Position numbers and translations under genes: made by a program | From: PGYT01 sp963675055 | Lineage (GTDB): Bacteria > Bacteroidota > Ignavibacteria > Ignavibacteriales > Melioribacteraceae | Length of the DNA: 64,000 nucleotides | Assembly (NCBI GenBank): GCA_963675055.2 | Contig: CAXXJE010000002.1 | Coordinates: 434,001 to 498,000 of the forward strand | Direction of reading: 5' to 3' | The notes under the pieces: model-generated | What the model saw: the letters and a program-made list of their open reading frames with translations, nothing else | Databases searched by the model: none | What the model was told of the DNA's origin: nothing | Shown here: in pieces, positions 45,184 through 54,013 of the stretch | How positions within the stretch are numbered: position 1 is the stretch's first letter | Layout: every line of letters starts with the position of its first letter

Positions 45184-45741
45184 TTACTTATCATGCATAC
45201 TTGTAATACAAACTCCTATGCGGAAAGAATAAACATGCCTGGACTCAATAGTCTTGGGTTGAAATAAATTGAAATTGTAATAGAATTCAAATCCGAAACC
45301 TACACCAGGGAACAATCTATATAAGGGCATCAAATATAATTGCGAGTTAAGAGATAGTCCACCTGCCATAAAGTAAATTCTGTTTCCTGTTTGGGAAACA
45401 CCTTCACCATAAGAAAGTGACGGTCCTGCGTGAAAGGAAGCAATGTACCAATTAGTATATATGGATCTTCCTAGTCCGGCATTGCCGGTCAACAATCCCC
45501 GTTTACTCAAAATACTTTTGCTATTAAAGTTGAGAGTAACCTGGTAAGAGTCTTCCTGCAATGACTTATTGAAGGAAGTAGCAATGCCAAAATATTCTCC
45601 TAAGCCGCCTGCGCTAAAATTTAACCAGAAAGGATTCCTTTTTAATGGTTCCTGTCCATAGCCCGGTTTGGCTACAAAGATTAATATAAACAGCACAGAA
45701 AATGTCCTAAAGAAGATTCGTGATAATAAATACGTTCGCAT
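45184..45741 (-). CDS. Secreted beta-barrel-like protein, unknown function
   Basis: A 185-residue protein with a signal peptide (cleaved near residue 30, GYGQE). The mature part is a run of alternating aromatic and small residues in short strands (FWLNFSAGGLGEYFG, YIASFHAGPSLSYGEG, VGFGFEFYYNF), typical of small outer-membrane barrels or beta-barrel-like exported proteins. It is single, with no family I recognise. Upstream is the L,D-transpeptidase on the same strand, 141 bases away. Confidence 0.6.
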   Translation of the reverse strand: MRTYLLSRIFFRTFSVLFILIFVAKPGYGQEPLKRNPFWLNFSAGGLGEYFGIATSFNKSLQEDSYQVTLNFNSKSILSKRGLLTGNAGLGRSIYTNWYIASFHAGPSLSYGEGVSQTGNRIYFMAGGLSLNSQLYLMPLYRLFPGVGFGFEFYYNFNLFQPKTIESRHVYSFRIGVCITSMHDK

Positions 45742-45802
45742 AATAGTTACCCCGAGTTAACAGTACAATATACTTTGAATCACAACTAATTTATCAAATA
45801 AT

Positions 45803-46438
45803 TCACAAGGTTTTGTTAGGGATAATTTTTTTTGAACGTTTTCTCAGTGAATCAATAACCCTCAGAGTGAGGGCGAATACAACAATACTTACGAAAACAA
45901 ATGGTTCGCGGTAATCAGCTTTTACACGCAAAATAAAATGTACTGCAGCGAGTCCGCCGGCAAAATAAGCCAGCCTGTGCAGACGCTTCCAGTTTTTATA
46001 ACCCATTCGTTTGACCATCTTCTGCGTTGATGTAATTGCAAGCGGAGCCATTGGCATAAGTGCGAGAAATCCGAGAAGTATAAACTTTCGTTTCGTAATA
46101 TCCTCAAGTACTGTCCCGATATTGAATGATTGATCGACTATCAGGTAAGTAAGAAAATGCAGGGAGGCATAAAAGAAAGCATACAGACCCAACATTCGTC
46201 TGATCCGGATTCCCCAAGTCCAGCCGGTAATAATTTTTAACGGCGTAGATAACAATGACATAGTGAGAAATATAATTGCGAGATAGCCGAACTGATTAAG
46301 AACGGAGGCAACGATATCGGCACCGAGCTGACCGTTGATAGCACGCCACAGAATTACAACCAGCGGCACAAATGCGCCTGCAAATACACCGGGTTTAAGC
46401 CACGGCAAGGGAACTTTGGGCGGGAATACAGGTTTCAT
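45803..46438 (-). CDS. msrQ: Haem-binding membrane subunit of the periplasmic sulfoxide reductase
   Basis: Inner-membrane b-type cytochrome that supplies electrons to MsrP for repair of oxidised methionines in the envelope. 211 residues with five or six helices of the ferric-reductase-like fold; conserved His residues lie in LYAFFYASLHFLTYL and in AGGLAAVHFILRVK. It overlaps msrP by one base (46438). Confidence 0.92.
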   Translation of the reverse strand: MKPVFPPKVPLPWLKPGVFAGAFVPLVVILWRAINGQLGADIVASVLNQFGYLAIIFLTMSLLSTPLKIITGWTWGIRIRRMLGLYAFFYASLHFLTYLIVDQSFNIGTVLEDITKRKFILLGFLALMPMAPLAITSTQKMVKRMGYKNWKRLHRLAYFAGGLAAVHFILRVKADYREPFVFVSIVVFALTLRVIDSLRKRSKKIIPNKTL

Positions 46439-47421
46439 TAAAAATTCCTCCGCAGGTCCATACCCGAATACAATCCTGCAACTTCTTCCGCATAACCGTT
46501 GAACGGCAGAGTCTCTCTACGTGAGAACTCACCTATACGGCGCTCGGTAGCCTGGCTCCATCGCGGGTGATCAACAGCCGGATTTACATTAGCATAAAAT
46601 CCATATTCATTAGGTGCCAGCAGGTTCCATGTCGTTGGTGGCTGTTCCGAAAGGAGGCTGATTTTAACTATTGATTTAATCCCTTTAAACCCGTATTTCC
46701 ATGGAACAACAAGTCGTATCGGAGCGCCATTCTGATTGGGCAGCGACTTCCCATATAGCCCCACGGCAAGCAATGTTAGCGGATGCATGGCTTCGTCGAG
46801 TCGTAATCCTTCAACGTAAGGCCAGTCAAGTATATTCCGTTTCTGTCCAGGCATCTGCTCGGGATCATATAAAGTTGTAAAGGCAACATACTTAGCGCGC
46901 GATGTCGGCTGCACAAATGAAAGGAGCTTTCCAAGGGGAAATCCAAGCCACGGAATAACCATAGACCAGGCTTCCACACATCGCATCCGGTAGACTCGTT
47001 CTTCTAGCGGGAATTGTTTTATCAGTTTGTCGATGTCAATTATCTGCGGTTTCGAAATCTCACCTTCAATCGAAACAGTCCACGGACGCGGTTTCAGTGT
47101 ATCCGTATATTTTGCCTGATCGGTTTTATCCGTGCCAAACTCGTAGAAATTATTATAAGTAGCTACATCGTTGTAGCTTGTCATAGCCTCGTGTGTATTG
47201 AAAGGACCTTTTGTATAATTGAATGCACTGTCAACAACCGCTTCACTTCCAGCCGCATTAGAACCGGCACGCTCACCGCCTGATAAAGCAACCAGAGCTG
47301 CCCCCACACCCGTTGCAGTTCCAGCAAATAAAGCAACATTTTTTATAAACTCGCGTCGCCGCATATACTTTGCTTCGGGTGTTATCTCCGAATACTTCGG
47401 TTCCTTTGGAAGCTTACTCAT
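46438..47421 (-). CDS. msrP: Periplasmic methionine sulfoxide reductase, molybdenum catalytic subunit
   Basis: Reduces protein methionine sulfoxides in the periplasm. The Tat signal MRRREFIKNVALFAG at the N-terminus matches export of a folded cofactor enzyme. The molybdopterin-binding domain has the metal-ligand Cys in YRMRCVEAWSMVIPWLG and the VVPWKYGFKGIKSIV segment. 327 residues is the usual length. It pairs with msrQ in a translationally coupled operon. Confidence 0.95.
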   Translation of the reverse strand: MSKLPKEPKYSEITPEAKYMRRREFIKNVALFAGTATGVGAALVALSGGERAGSNAAGSEAVVDSAFNYTKGPFNTHEAMTSYNDVATYNNFYEFGTDKTDQAKYTDTLKPRPWTVSIEGEISKPQIIDIDKLIKQFPLEERVYRMRCVEAWSMVIPWLGFPLGKLLSFVQPTSRAKYVAFTTLYDPEQMPGQKRNILDWPYVEGLRLDEAMHPLTLLAVGLYGKSLPNQNGAPIRLVVPWKYGFKGIKSIVKISLLSEQPPTTWNLLAPNEYGFYANVNPAVDHPRWSQATERRIGEFSRRETLPFNGYAEEVAGLYSGMDLRRNF

Positions 47422-47527
47422 TTTATAATTCCATTAATATTACTCGCATAAGTTAACAATAAACAAATACCGGAATCATCACAGAATTATAACATTTGTA
47501 TTCCTGTTGCAATAATATTTGAATTAA

Positions 47528-48583
47528 TTACTCAGGAGTAGCAAACCGGAAATTCAGAGTACTATGAGAAACAAACTTACCTTCTTCCTTTTTAATTACT
47601 CCAAGGGATATATCAGCCCACAGTCCGTTCAGTAAATTATACTCGTATCCGAGATTGAACGAAAGGAACGGCGCAACTCCCGAGGATGTTTTCAAGTCAC
47701 CTTCAACAAATACTTTTTGCGTATTATCACCATAGTAACCTCTGAGTCCGAGATTGCTGGAAGTGTTCTTAAGTTCACCATCCTCATTCCTGTTTACTCC
47801 CCCGTTCAATCCAACGAGTATTTGTCCGTCTTCACCAAGCGGAAACGCTCCGGAAAACCACCACTGATAATTCTGCGCTACCAGATTGCTGGCAAGAGTA
47901 TCATGCGAATTAGCTGATAACGCAAAACCCGCTTCAACATTTATAGCGTTCCAGCTTTTCTTTTTCGCTATTTCTCTTTGTTTTTCAATAGCGCCGGAAA
48001 GATTATCGAAATTCTTTTTCTCAAGACATTCGTTAAGCAGTTTTTCATAATCCGGATTATCCGGATTAATTCCCTGCTGACTCAATTCATTCACACATTC
48101 TACCTTCAGGTTGTTACTCTCGTTTCCTATCTTAATTAGTTCTTTCTCCAGGTCTGCGTTAGTTCGCAAATCCGTTTCATCCCACAACGTAAAGCGTAAA
48201 CCTGCTCCTACCTGCCTTGACTCGTCTTCACCAGACTTTGTCGCAACAGATATCCTCGCCCTGTATAGAAACGGATTCTTCTTGTAAGCCTGTAATGATT
48301 TTCCGAAAATCAATCCTGGTGACAATTCCAAAGCGTAATTATCCGGTATCGTACCGCTTGTTAGGGTGTTGCCGAGAGTTACCGCAACCTCACGTACACT
48401 CGAGGGTCTTAGAATAGATGTAGGATCGGCTTGAATTATTTGAAATGCGGGTGCATCGGGTACTGCAAAATCCACACTCGCCTGCTTCAGGAATTTGTCC
48501 TCATCTGTTTGAGAGTACAAGTGCGATGAGGATATAAAAAAAACAACAATGAGCGGAATACATATTCTATAAATATATTTCAT
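47528..48583 (-). CDS. Outer-membrane beta-barrel-like protein, unknown function
   Basis: A 351-residue exported protein (signal peptide near residues 1-25). The mature region starts with VPDAPAFQIIQADPTSILRPSSVREVAVTL, a conserved start that I have seen associated with envelope proteins of this bacterial group, and continues with alternating beta strands (LSPGLIFGKSL, ARISVATKSG, AGFALSANSH). A coiled insertion with ECVNELSQQGI is at about residues 150-200. The C-terminus ends in a phenylalanine-bearing strand. The gene lies 13 bases downstream of a small cytoplasmic protein gene on the minus strand. I recognise no function. Confidence 0.6.
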   Translation of the reverse strand: MKYIYRICIPLIVVFFISSSHLYSQTDEDKFLKQASVDFAVPDAPAFQIIQADPTSILRPSSVREVAVTLGNTLTSGTIPDNYALELSPGLIFGKSLQAYKKNPFLYRARISVATKSGEDESRQVGAGLRFTLWDETDLRTNADLEKELIKIGNESNNLKVECVNELSQQGINPDNPDYEKLLNECLEKKNFDNLSGAIEKQREIAKKKSWNAINVEAGFALSANSHDTLASNLVAQNYQWWFSGAFPLGEDGQILVGLNGGVNRNEDGELKNTSSNLGLRGYYGDNTQKVFVEGDLKTSSGVAPFLSFNLGYEYNLLNGLWADISLGVIKKEEGKFVSHSTLNFRFATPE

Positions 48584-48596
48584 GTCTTACTCCCCT

Positions 48597-48986
48597 TTAG
48601 TCGGTTATTTTTACGACCAGAATGTAATCGGCCTTATTAGTTCCCGAAGCAAGCTCCTTTGCCCCGGTAGTTACTGTGCTGCTATCCGCGGACTGCTCGA
48701 ATAATGCATCCACTTCAATAGAGCCTCCATCCCCGGTCTGATCAATTATTGTTAAAAATATCCAGACTGTCCTTCCAATGTTCTCAGCACCGGGTCCGAG
48801 TGAGTACTTGTCATCCTCTTCATTTGAGTTGTCGCCGGACCAGTCATGAATTACCTGGTTGCTGTTCTTTTCTTTCACCTGTATTCTGTATGTACACAGC
48901 AATAAGGTCTTAAAATCCAGTTCCAAACTAACAGGATCACTACCGGAGCTGATTTTAACTGTGTTATTTATAACTGCAGTAGACAT
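48597..48986 (-). CDS. Small protein of unknown function
   Basis: A 129-residue protein starting at the ATG 48986, with a perfect GGGAGGA ribosome site just upstream; a GTG 12 bases earlier is less likely. It seems all-beta, hydrophobic strands alternating with Asn/Ser/Asp-rich turns (TVKISSGSDPVSLELDF, GRTVWIFLTIID). No signal peptide. It precedes an outer-membrane-like gene by 13 bases and is probably co-transcribed with it. Confidence 0.6.
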   Translation of the reverse strand: MSTAVINNTVKISSGSDPVSLELDFKTLLLCTYRIQVKEKNSNQVIHDWSGDNSNEEDDKYSLGPGAENIGRTVWIFLTIIDQTGDGGSIEVDALFEQSADSSTVTTGAKELASGTNKADYILVVKITD

Positions 48987-49308
48987 GGTTCCTCCCACAT
49001 GATTATTATTTACATTTAATTAAATGATAATATTTTTATTCCCGTTAACTGTTCGTACTGAGTTTAAAATGTATTAATACTTTTATCAGTATAACGTAAT
49101 GATAGCCAGCTTTCAGAAATTTGCGTTAATATCGGAAAAAGAAAAGTCGAATCGGGTAACGGCACCCGAAGTATGTGCAACTTAAATAATTCGAGCGATA
49201 AAATAAACTTAATAAATCAGGAGAAAGAATATAGAAGTAAGGAGACCGCGTTTATAAAGATGACATCTTATGAAAAAATGTCATCTTGTATTATAATCTT
49301 CTAATTGC
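48987..49308. other. Gene-free stretch of 322 bases
   Basis: No coding region is visible. It holds GGTAACGGCACCCGAAGT (49155-49172) and GTAAGGAGAC (49237-49246), both with close matches at 53805-53859, and a hairpin next to the tag gene. Confidence 0.6.
49257..49287 (-). terminator. Hairpin near the tag gene end
   Basis: Ten-base arms (AAGATGACAT / ATGTCATCTT) with an 11-base loop, 21 bases after the tag stop in the minus direction. The following sequence is only mildly T-rich. Confidence 0.5.
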
Positions 49309-49911
49309 TTAGTGGTTTAGTTTCAATACTTCATCGTGTCTGAAGCAGTCAAGTGTATGATCGTTCACCATTCCAATTGCCTGCATGAACGCATAGACAA
49401 TGGTAGTCCCGGCAAACTTGAATCCGTGTTTCTTTAAATCCCTGCTCATCTCGTCGGATATATCCGAACGGGTAGGAGCATTTTTCAATAACTTTAACCT
49501 GTTATCGATCACCTTATAATCGCTGAACTGCCAAATGTACTTGTCGAATGAACCGAATTCCTTTTTTGTTTCAATGTAAGCCTGAGCATTTGTAATGAAT
49601 GCATTAACTTTCAGCTTGTTTCTCACAATACCCGGATTGTTGAGCAGTTCATCAATCTTTTTCTGATCGTACTTAGCTATTTTGGCCGCGTTGAAATTGT
49701 CGAAAACTTTCCGGTAGTTCTGCTGTTTCTTAAGTATTGTGATCCAGCTGAGTCCAGCTTGCGCGCCGTCGAGGAGAAGTTTTTCAAACAGTTTTTTATC
49801 ATTATGTTCCGGAACTCCCCAGACTGTATCATGATATTCAACATAGATTGGATCGGTCCCGCACCATGAGCATCTTGTTTTTTTATATTCGGTTTTTATA
49901 TTCTTCGGCAT
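49309..49911 (-). CDS. tag: DNA-3-methyladenine glycosylase I
   Basis: Base-excision repair enzyme that removes 3-methyladenine. The 200-residue protein has the Tag-specific start TRCSWCGTDPIYVEYHDTVWG with the zinc Cys residues, then LLLDGAQAGLSWITILKKQQNYR and the late C-terminal NDHTLDCFRHDE with zinc-binding His and Cys. It is alone on the minus strand. Confidence 0.94.
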   Translation of the reverse strand: MPKNIKTEYKKTRCSWCGTDPIYVEYHDTVWGVPEHNDKKLFEKLLLDGAQAGLSWITILKKQQNYRKVFDNFNAAKIAKYDQKKIDELLNNPGIVRNKLKVNAFITNAQAYIETKKEFGSFDKYIWQFSDYKVIDNRLKLLKNAPTRSDISDEMSRDLKKHGFKFAGTTIVYAFMQAIGMVNDHTLDCFRHDEVLKLNH

Positions 49912-50075
49912 TATTATATCCCTAAAATGAGCAGTAATATAGGATATGAAAATAATGAATTCTCCGCCGGACTAAAAACATGTTTAAATAATTTCAATAG
50001 TCGTAAAAGAATTTATAACTTGCGGGCGTATTAATAAGTTAATCGCAGAAAATTAAAATAGATCGAGAGAATAAA

Positions 50076-50606
50076 ATGAAAGAACTGCAATATCCGATTG
50101 GTGAATTTGAATATATGGAAGTTACTTCCGACGAGGACAGGCTTATACTTATCGAAAATCTTGCCATGGTGCCGATGATACTGCGCGGTGAAGTCGAAGA
50201 CTTAACGGAGGAACAGCTCGATACTCCTTACAGGAAGGACGGCTGGACGGTTCGGCAGGTTGTTCATCACGTACCGGACAGCCATATGAACGCATATGTA
50301 CGATTCAAATGGACTCTGACGGAAATAGAACCGACCATCAAACCTTACGAGGAAGCGCTTTGGGCCGAACTCTTTGATGGGAAAAGAGCCAACATAGATA
50401 TTTCACTCGACCTGCTGGATGCTATTCACAGGAAGTGGGATGTTCTGCTGCGTATTATGACCTCTGAGGATTTCGAAAAGGCTTATCACCATCCTGAGTC
50501 TGGTAACCGCGTGACATTAAACGAAGCACTGGCAATGTACGAATGGCACGGACGACATCACATTGCACATGTTACTTCACTTAAACAGCGAATGGGCTGG
50601 AGTTAA
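50076..50606 (+). CDS. YfiT/BstA-type DinB-superfamily protein
   Basis: A 176-residue putative metal-dependent S-transferase or hydrolase of the YfiT group. It has the group's N-terminal LQYPIGEFE, the helical-bundle segment DGWTVRQVVHHVPDSHMNAY (metal His and active region) and the C-terminal EWHGRHHIAHVTSLKQRMGW. In Firmicutes such proteins use bacillithiol. The thiol partner here is unknown. It faces a GDSL hydrolase gene across a palindromic repeat. Confidence 0.9.
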   Translation: MKELQYPIGEFEYMEVTSDEDRLILIENLAMVPMILRGEVEDLTEEQLDTPYRKDGWTVRQVVHHVPDSHMNAYVRFKWTLTEIEPTIKPYEEALWAELFDGKRANIDISLDLLDAIHRKWDVLLRIMTSEDFEKAYHHPESGNRVTLNEALAMYEWHGRHHIAHVTSLKQRMGWS

Positions 50607-50615
50607 AAGAGAATA

Positions 50616-50707
50616 GAACACGGATGACACTAAAGCGGCAGATAATCGCTGATGATATTTAAAAGGTTTATCCGTGCAAATCCGTATGATCAGTGTTATC
50701 TGTGTTC
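50616..50707. repeat. Interspersed palindromic repeat between convergent genes
   Basis: Sixteen-base arms (50616-50631 and 50692-50707) match in 14 positions when one is reversed and complemented, of the GAACACGGATGACACT type, with a long interior. This kind of ACGGATGACAC / ATCCGTGTTC palindrome is scattered in many bacterial genomes, and I recall such repeats from related lineages. It probably ends transcription from both sides. Confidence 0.6.
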
Positions 50708-50709
50708 CA

Positions 50710-51363
50710 TTAATCGGTTGAAAGCTCTTTCCAGATTTTATCGACAATCTCTGTCTGCCCTTCAACAGTAGGGTGAATTCCATCAACAAAGTTTTCAGGA
50801 GACACGGTATTCAACAATGAGATGAACTGGTATCCCTGCTGCGTTGAAAGATCCTTATAACCTTTTTCAAGTTTGATAATAGACTCGGCAGTATTCTCGT
50901 TATACTTTTTGGACTGATTAAGTTCAGACATATCATCAAGGTTAATTCCGCAGGGAGCTATCAGTACTATCTTAACACCCGGGATATTCTCTTTAACATA
51001 TCCGGTCATCCATTTCATATTATCAATACTTGCTGTAACCATGCTGTCGGTGCCGTCCTTCAAATCGTTTACTCCCAGGAAGATCAGGAAATAATCAGCA
51101 TCCGTGTTTGCCTCAACAATTGGAGGCAATTCATCGCGGTCTGAAGTCTTTCTTCCTTTCCTGCCGGCATTAACTACTACAATATTATCACTCTTTAGTG
51201 CAAGCTGATCAGCCCAGGAATGCCCTTCGACAAGTGCACCGTAAGTAATAGAATCCCCGAAGCAAATAATTTTACCACTTAAACCAGCACTGCACCCGAT
51301 TATGGATACAGATAATATTAACAAACCGATTAATCGTTTCGTAAACTTCATGCAATGAACCAT
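50710..51363 (-). CDS. SGNH/GDSL-type esterase, lipoprotein
   Basis: A 217-residue hydrolase with a lipoprotein signal; a lipobox-like IIGC is at about residue 24. Block I is IICFGDSITYG (Ser nucleophile), block III is LGVNDLKDG, and block V is DGIHPTVEGQ (Asp and His). The fold is that of lysophospholipase/acyl-esterase-like enzymes. Start at 51363 directly follows the cupin stop; a second ATG at 51351 is possible. Substrate unknown. Confidence 0.87.
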   Translation of the reverse strand: MVHCMKFTKRLIGLLILSVSIIGCSAGLSGKIICFGDSITYGALVEGHSWADQLALKSDNIVVVNAGRKGRKTSDRDELPPIVEANTDADYFLIFLGVNDLKDGTDSMVTASIDNMKWMTGYVKENIPGVKIVLIAPCGINLDDMSELNQSKKYNENTAESIIKLEKGYKDLSTQQGYQFISLLNTVSPENFVDGIHPTVEGQTEIVDKIWKELSTD

Positions 51364-51804
51364 TTATTTTTCGTACTTCTTAATTACCAGATATTTCAGT
51401 TCGGTATCGCCCGCGTTCCGTATCCCGTGATTACTACTACACGGACAATAAAAACTGGAATAAGGACCAACAACCTTTTTCTCACCGTTAAGATAAAATT
51501 CCGCTTTCCCTTCAAGTACAAAGAAGAATTCATCTTCTTTATGATTGTGCGGTGCATGCGTAGCTTTACCCGGAGCAACAACGCTCATTTTAAGTGTCTT
51601 ACCGTCAGCCAATTGCTTATCCGCAAACCAGTATTGATAACCGACCTTTGTCCTTACCGTATCATCCATGGAAAACTCATTCACACAGTTATCCAGAGTA
51701 TACTCCACGGAAGACTGAACTGATTTATCCTGTGCAATTCCTGCAGTTACCATCAGCACCATAATACCAACGCTTAAATAAAATACTATTTTTGCCGAAC
51801 TCAT
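51364..51804 (-). CDS. Exported cupin-domain protein
   Basis: A 146-residue protein with a signal peptide (cleaved near residue 24). The cupin motifs are HAPHNHKEDEFFFVLEGKAEFYLNG (metal-binding His and Glu residues) and a second motif CSSNHGIRNAG. Single-domain cupins bind a metal and small molecules; the reaction cannot be read from this. It lies between cysK and the GDSL hydrolase, directly abutting the latter. Confidence 0.83.
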   Translation of the reverse strand: MSSAKIVFYLSVGIMVLMVTAGIAQDKSVQSSVEYTLDNCVNEFSMDDTVRTKVGYQYWFADKQLADGKTLKMSVVAPGKATHAPHNHKEDEFFFVLEGKAEFYLNGEKKVVGPYSSFYCPCSSNHGIRNAGDTELKYLVIKKYEK

Positions 51805-51884
51805 ATATTCCCCGGATTTTTCTACGAAAGTAATAAAAATCCGGGAATAAGTTCACAATACTGTTTAATTAACCTTAATAGCTG

Positions 51885-52796
51885 CTAAAATAAATCTTCA
51901 ATTGATAAGTACCTTTCACCCGTATCGTAGTTAAATCCCAGAACAGTGCTGCCATCCTGTATTTCCGTTAACTTTTTGGCAATCGCCGCAAGTGTAGCCC
52001 CGGAAGATATACCTCCGAGAATTCCCTCCTCGCTCGCTGCGCGTCTTGCGTATTCGAACGCTTCTTCCTTGCTGACTGTTATAGTCCCGTCCAGAATTTT
52101 AGTGTTGAGAATATCCGGGATAAATCCCGCGCCAATTCCCTGTATTGGATGAGGACCCGGTTCACCGCCACCAATTACAGGTGAAGTTACCGGTTCAACC
52201 GCGAAGACTTTTAACTCCGGAAATTTCTCTTTAAGGATTTCGGCAACACCGGTTATATGTCCGCCGGTCCCGACTCCGGTAATCAGATAATCAACTCCAT
52301 TCGGGAAATCTGCCAGAATCTCCCTAGCCGTAGTTGTTTTATGGATAGCAACATTTGCCTGGTTTTTAAACTGCTGCGGCATCCATGCGTTCGGGTTTTT
52401 CTCAACAATTTTCTCAGCTCCTTCAATAGCCCCTTTCATACCCTTTTCTCGGGGAGTCAGTTCAAATTTAGCTCCGTAGGTAGACATAAGTTTACGGCGT
52501 TCAATTGACATTGATTCTGGCATAACCAATATTAGCTTGTAACCTTTTACAGCCGCTGCCATTGCAAGTCCGATACCGGTATTACCGGAAGTCGGTTCAA
52601 CAATCACGCTGCCCTCTTTAAGAAGTCCTTTATCCTCAGCATCCTCTATCATCGCAAGAGCTATGCGATCCTTGATACTGCCGCCGGGATTCTGACGCTC
52701 AAGTTTAATCCATACATCGGATTTCGCATTGTACAATTTATTTATTTTAATATGGGGCGTGTTACCTATTGCTTCAAGTATGTTATTTATTTTCAT
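51885..52796 (-). CDS. cysK: Cysteine synthase A (O-acetylserine sulfhydrylase)
   Basis: Makes cysteine from O-acetylserine and sulfide using PLP. The 303 residues are typical. The PLP-lysine is in PGGSIKDRIA, the substrate loop in PTSGNTGIGLA, and the phosphate loop in GVGTGGHI. It lies 55 bases downstream of the serine acetyltransferase gene, so the pathway is complete in this pair. Confidence 0.95.
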   Translation of the reverse strand: MKINNILEAIGNTPHIKINKLYNAKSDVWIKLERQNPGGSIKDRIALAMIEDAEDKGLLKEGSVIVEPTSGNTGIGLAMAAAVKGYKLILVMPESMSIERRKLMSTYGAKFELTPREKGMKGAIEGAEKIVEKNPNAWMPQQFKNQANVAIHKTTTAREILADFPNGVDYLITGVGTGGHITGVAEILKEKFPELKVFAVEPVTSPVIGGGEPGPHPIQGIGAGFIPDILNTKILDGTITVSKEEAFEYARRAASEEGILGGISSGATLAAIAKKLTEIQDGSTVLGFNYDTGERYLSIEDLF

Positions 52797-52851
52797 TGTA
52801 TTGCTCCCTTCTTAATTAGATAATAATTTTTAATCGTTGCTAACCCGTACA

Positions 52852-53700
52852 TCAAATAACAAAATCAATCGGTTCATGAAAGTTCTCGTTGTTACGTACT
52901 TTAACCTGGCTTTTATTATAAACTACCGAGAACGGCGGAACACTTTCTGTGATCCACGAGTTGCCGCCGACAACACTGTCGTGACCGATAACGGTTTCTC
53001 CACCTAGTATAACAGCCTGCGAATAGATTATAACATTGTTCTCAATAGTCGGATGACGCTTAACGTTCGCCAGTTTTTTATCAACGCTCATCGCGCCAAG
53101 TGTAACGCCTTGATATATTTTCACATTATTTCCGATCACTGCTGTTTCGCCGATAACCACACCAGTACCATGATCGATAAAGAATTCATTACCTATCTTC
53201 GCGCCGGGATGAATATCAACACCGGATTTCTGATGAGCATACTCTGTCATGATTCTCGGAAGTATAGGCACTTTAAGATTATAGAGTGCATGAGCCAGCC
53301 GGTAAATAACAATGGCAAAAAAACCGGGGTAAGCGAGTATTACTTCATCAATACTTTCAGCAGCCGGGTCGCCGTTGTAAATTGTCTCAGCATCCAGCCA
53401 TAGCTTCGTGTTAATATCCGGAATGGCTTTAAAAAATCCGGAGGAAGCTGAATCAATCAACTTGGAATCAAGGCTGAGTGAAAGCATTATGTTTTTCAAA
53501 TTCCTGCGCAGGAGTAAGAGTTTGCTTTCAAGTTCGTCAGGTGTATAATATATCTGTGTTGTAAAGTGAGGGAAAAGCAGTTCAAGTATATCTTCCACGA
53601 ACCTGTGTGCTTCGGTCTTAACCGGTAAAATTCTTAGATGGGACTTTCTTATTTTTAACAATTCGGCTGCGAAGCCATTTAAATCCAGTTGTTCTTTCAA
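52852..53700 (-). CDS. cysE: Serine O-acetyltransferase
   Basis: Acetylates serine, the first step of cysteine synthesis. The N-terminal helical domain is followed by a left-handed beta-helix with hexapeptide repeats and the catalytic region HPGAKIGNEFFIDHGTGVVIGE and SQAVILGGETVIG. The 282-residue length resembles longer plant-type/EpsC-type SATs. The start is TTG at 53700 with GGAGG eight bases upstream. It forms an operon with cysK. Confidence 0.93.
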   Translation of the reverse strand: MKEQLDLNGFAAELLKIRKSHLRILPVKTEAHRFVEDILELLFPHFTTQIYYTPDELESKLLLLRRNLKNIMLSLSLDSKLIDSASSGFFKAIPDINTKLWLDAETIYNGDPAAESIDEVILAYPGFFAIVIYRLAHALYNLKVPILPRIMTEYAHQKSGVDIHPGAKIGNEFFIDHGTGVVIGETAVIGNNVKIYQGVTLGAMSVDKKLANVKRHPTIENNVIIYSQAVILGGETVIGHDSVVGGNSWITESVPPFSVVYNKSQVKVRNNENFHEPIDFVI

Positions 53701-54013
53701 TTTATAAACCTCCGATATACACGATCACAGTATGGCGTAAATGTATTGTAGATTAATTTTTATTGGAAAATATCAGGCGAAGTATGTAAACTTTAACAGG
53801 TGCAGGTAAAGAGGTACCCGAAGTTTCTCAAGTATTTTTGAGAAGCTATGTAAGGAGACTTTATGTCTTGTAGAATATTCATACCGCAATATTATGGATA
53901 ATTCAAACGTTAATCAAGATACTATTTTATGCCGATCTGGAGGTATAACAATTATCAATACTCCTTTAGTTCCTAATCACCATAACTTATCTAGATTTTT
54001 TACAGTACAAAAC
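53701..54013. other. Gene-free stretch of 313 bases
   Basis: Contains GGTAAAGAGGTACCCGAAGT (53805-53824), a hairpin TTCTCAA/TTGAGAA (53825-53844) and GTAAGGAGAC (53850-53859), resembling the element at 49155-49246. It is the untranslated region upstream of cysE on the minus strand. I see no coding region. Confidence 0.55.
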
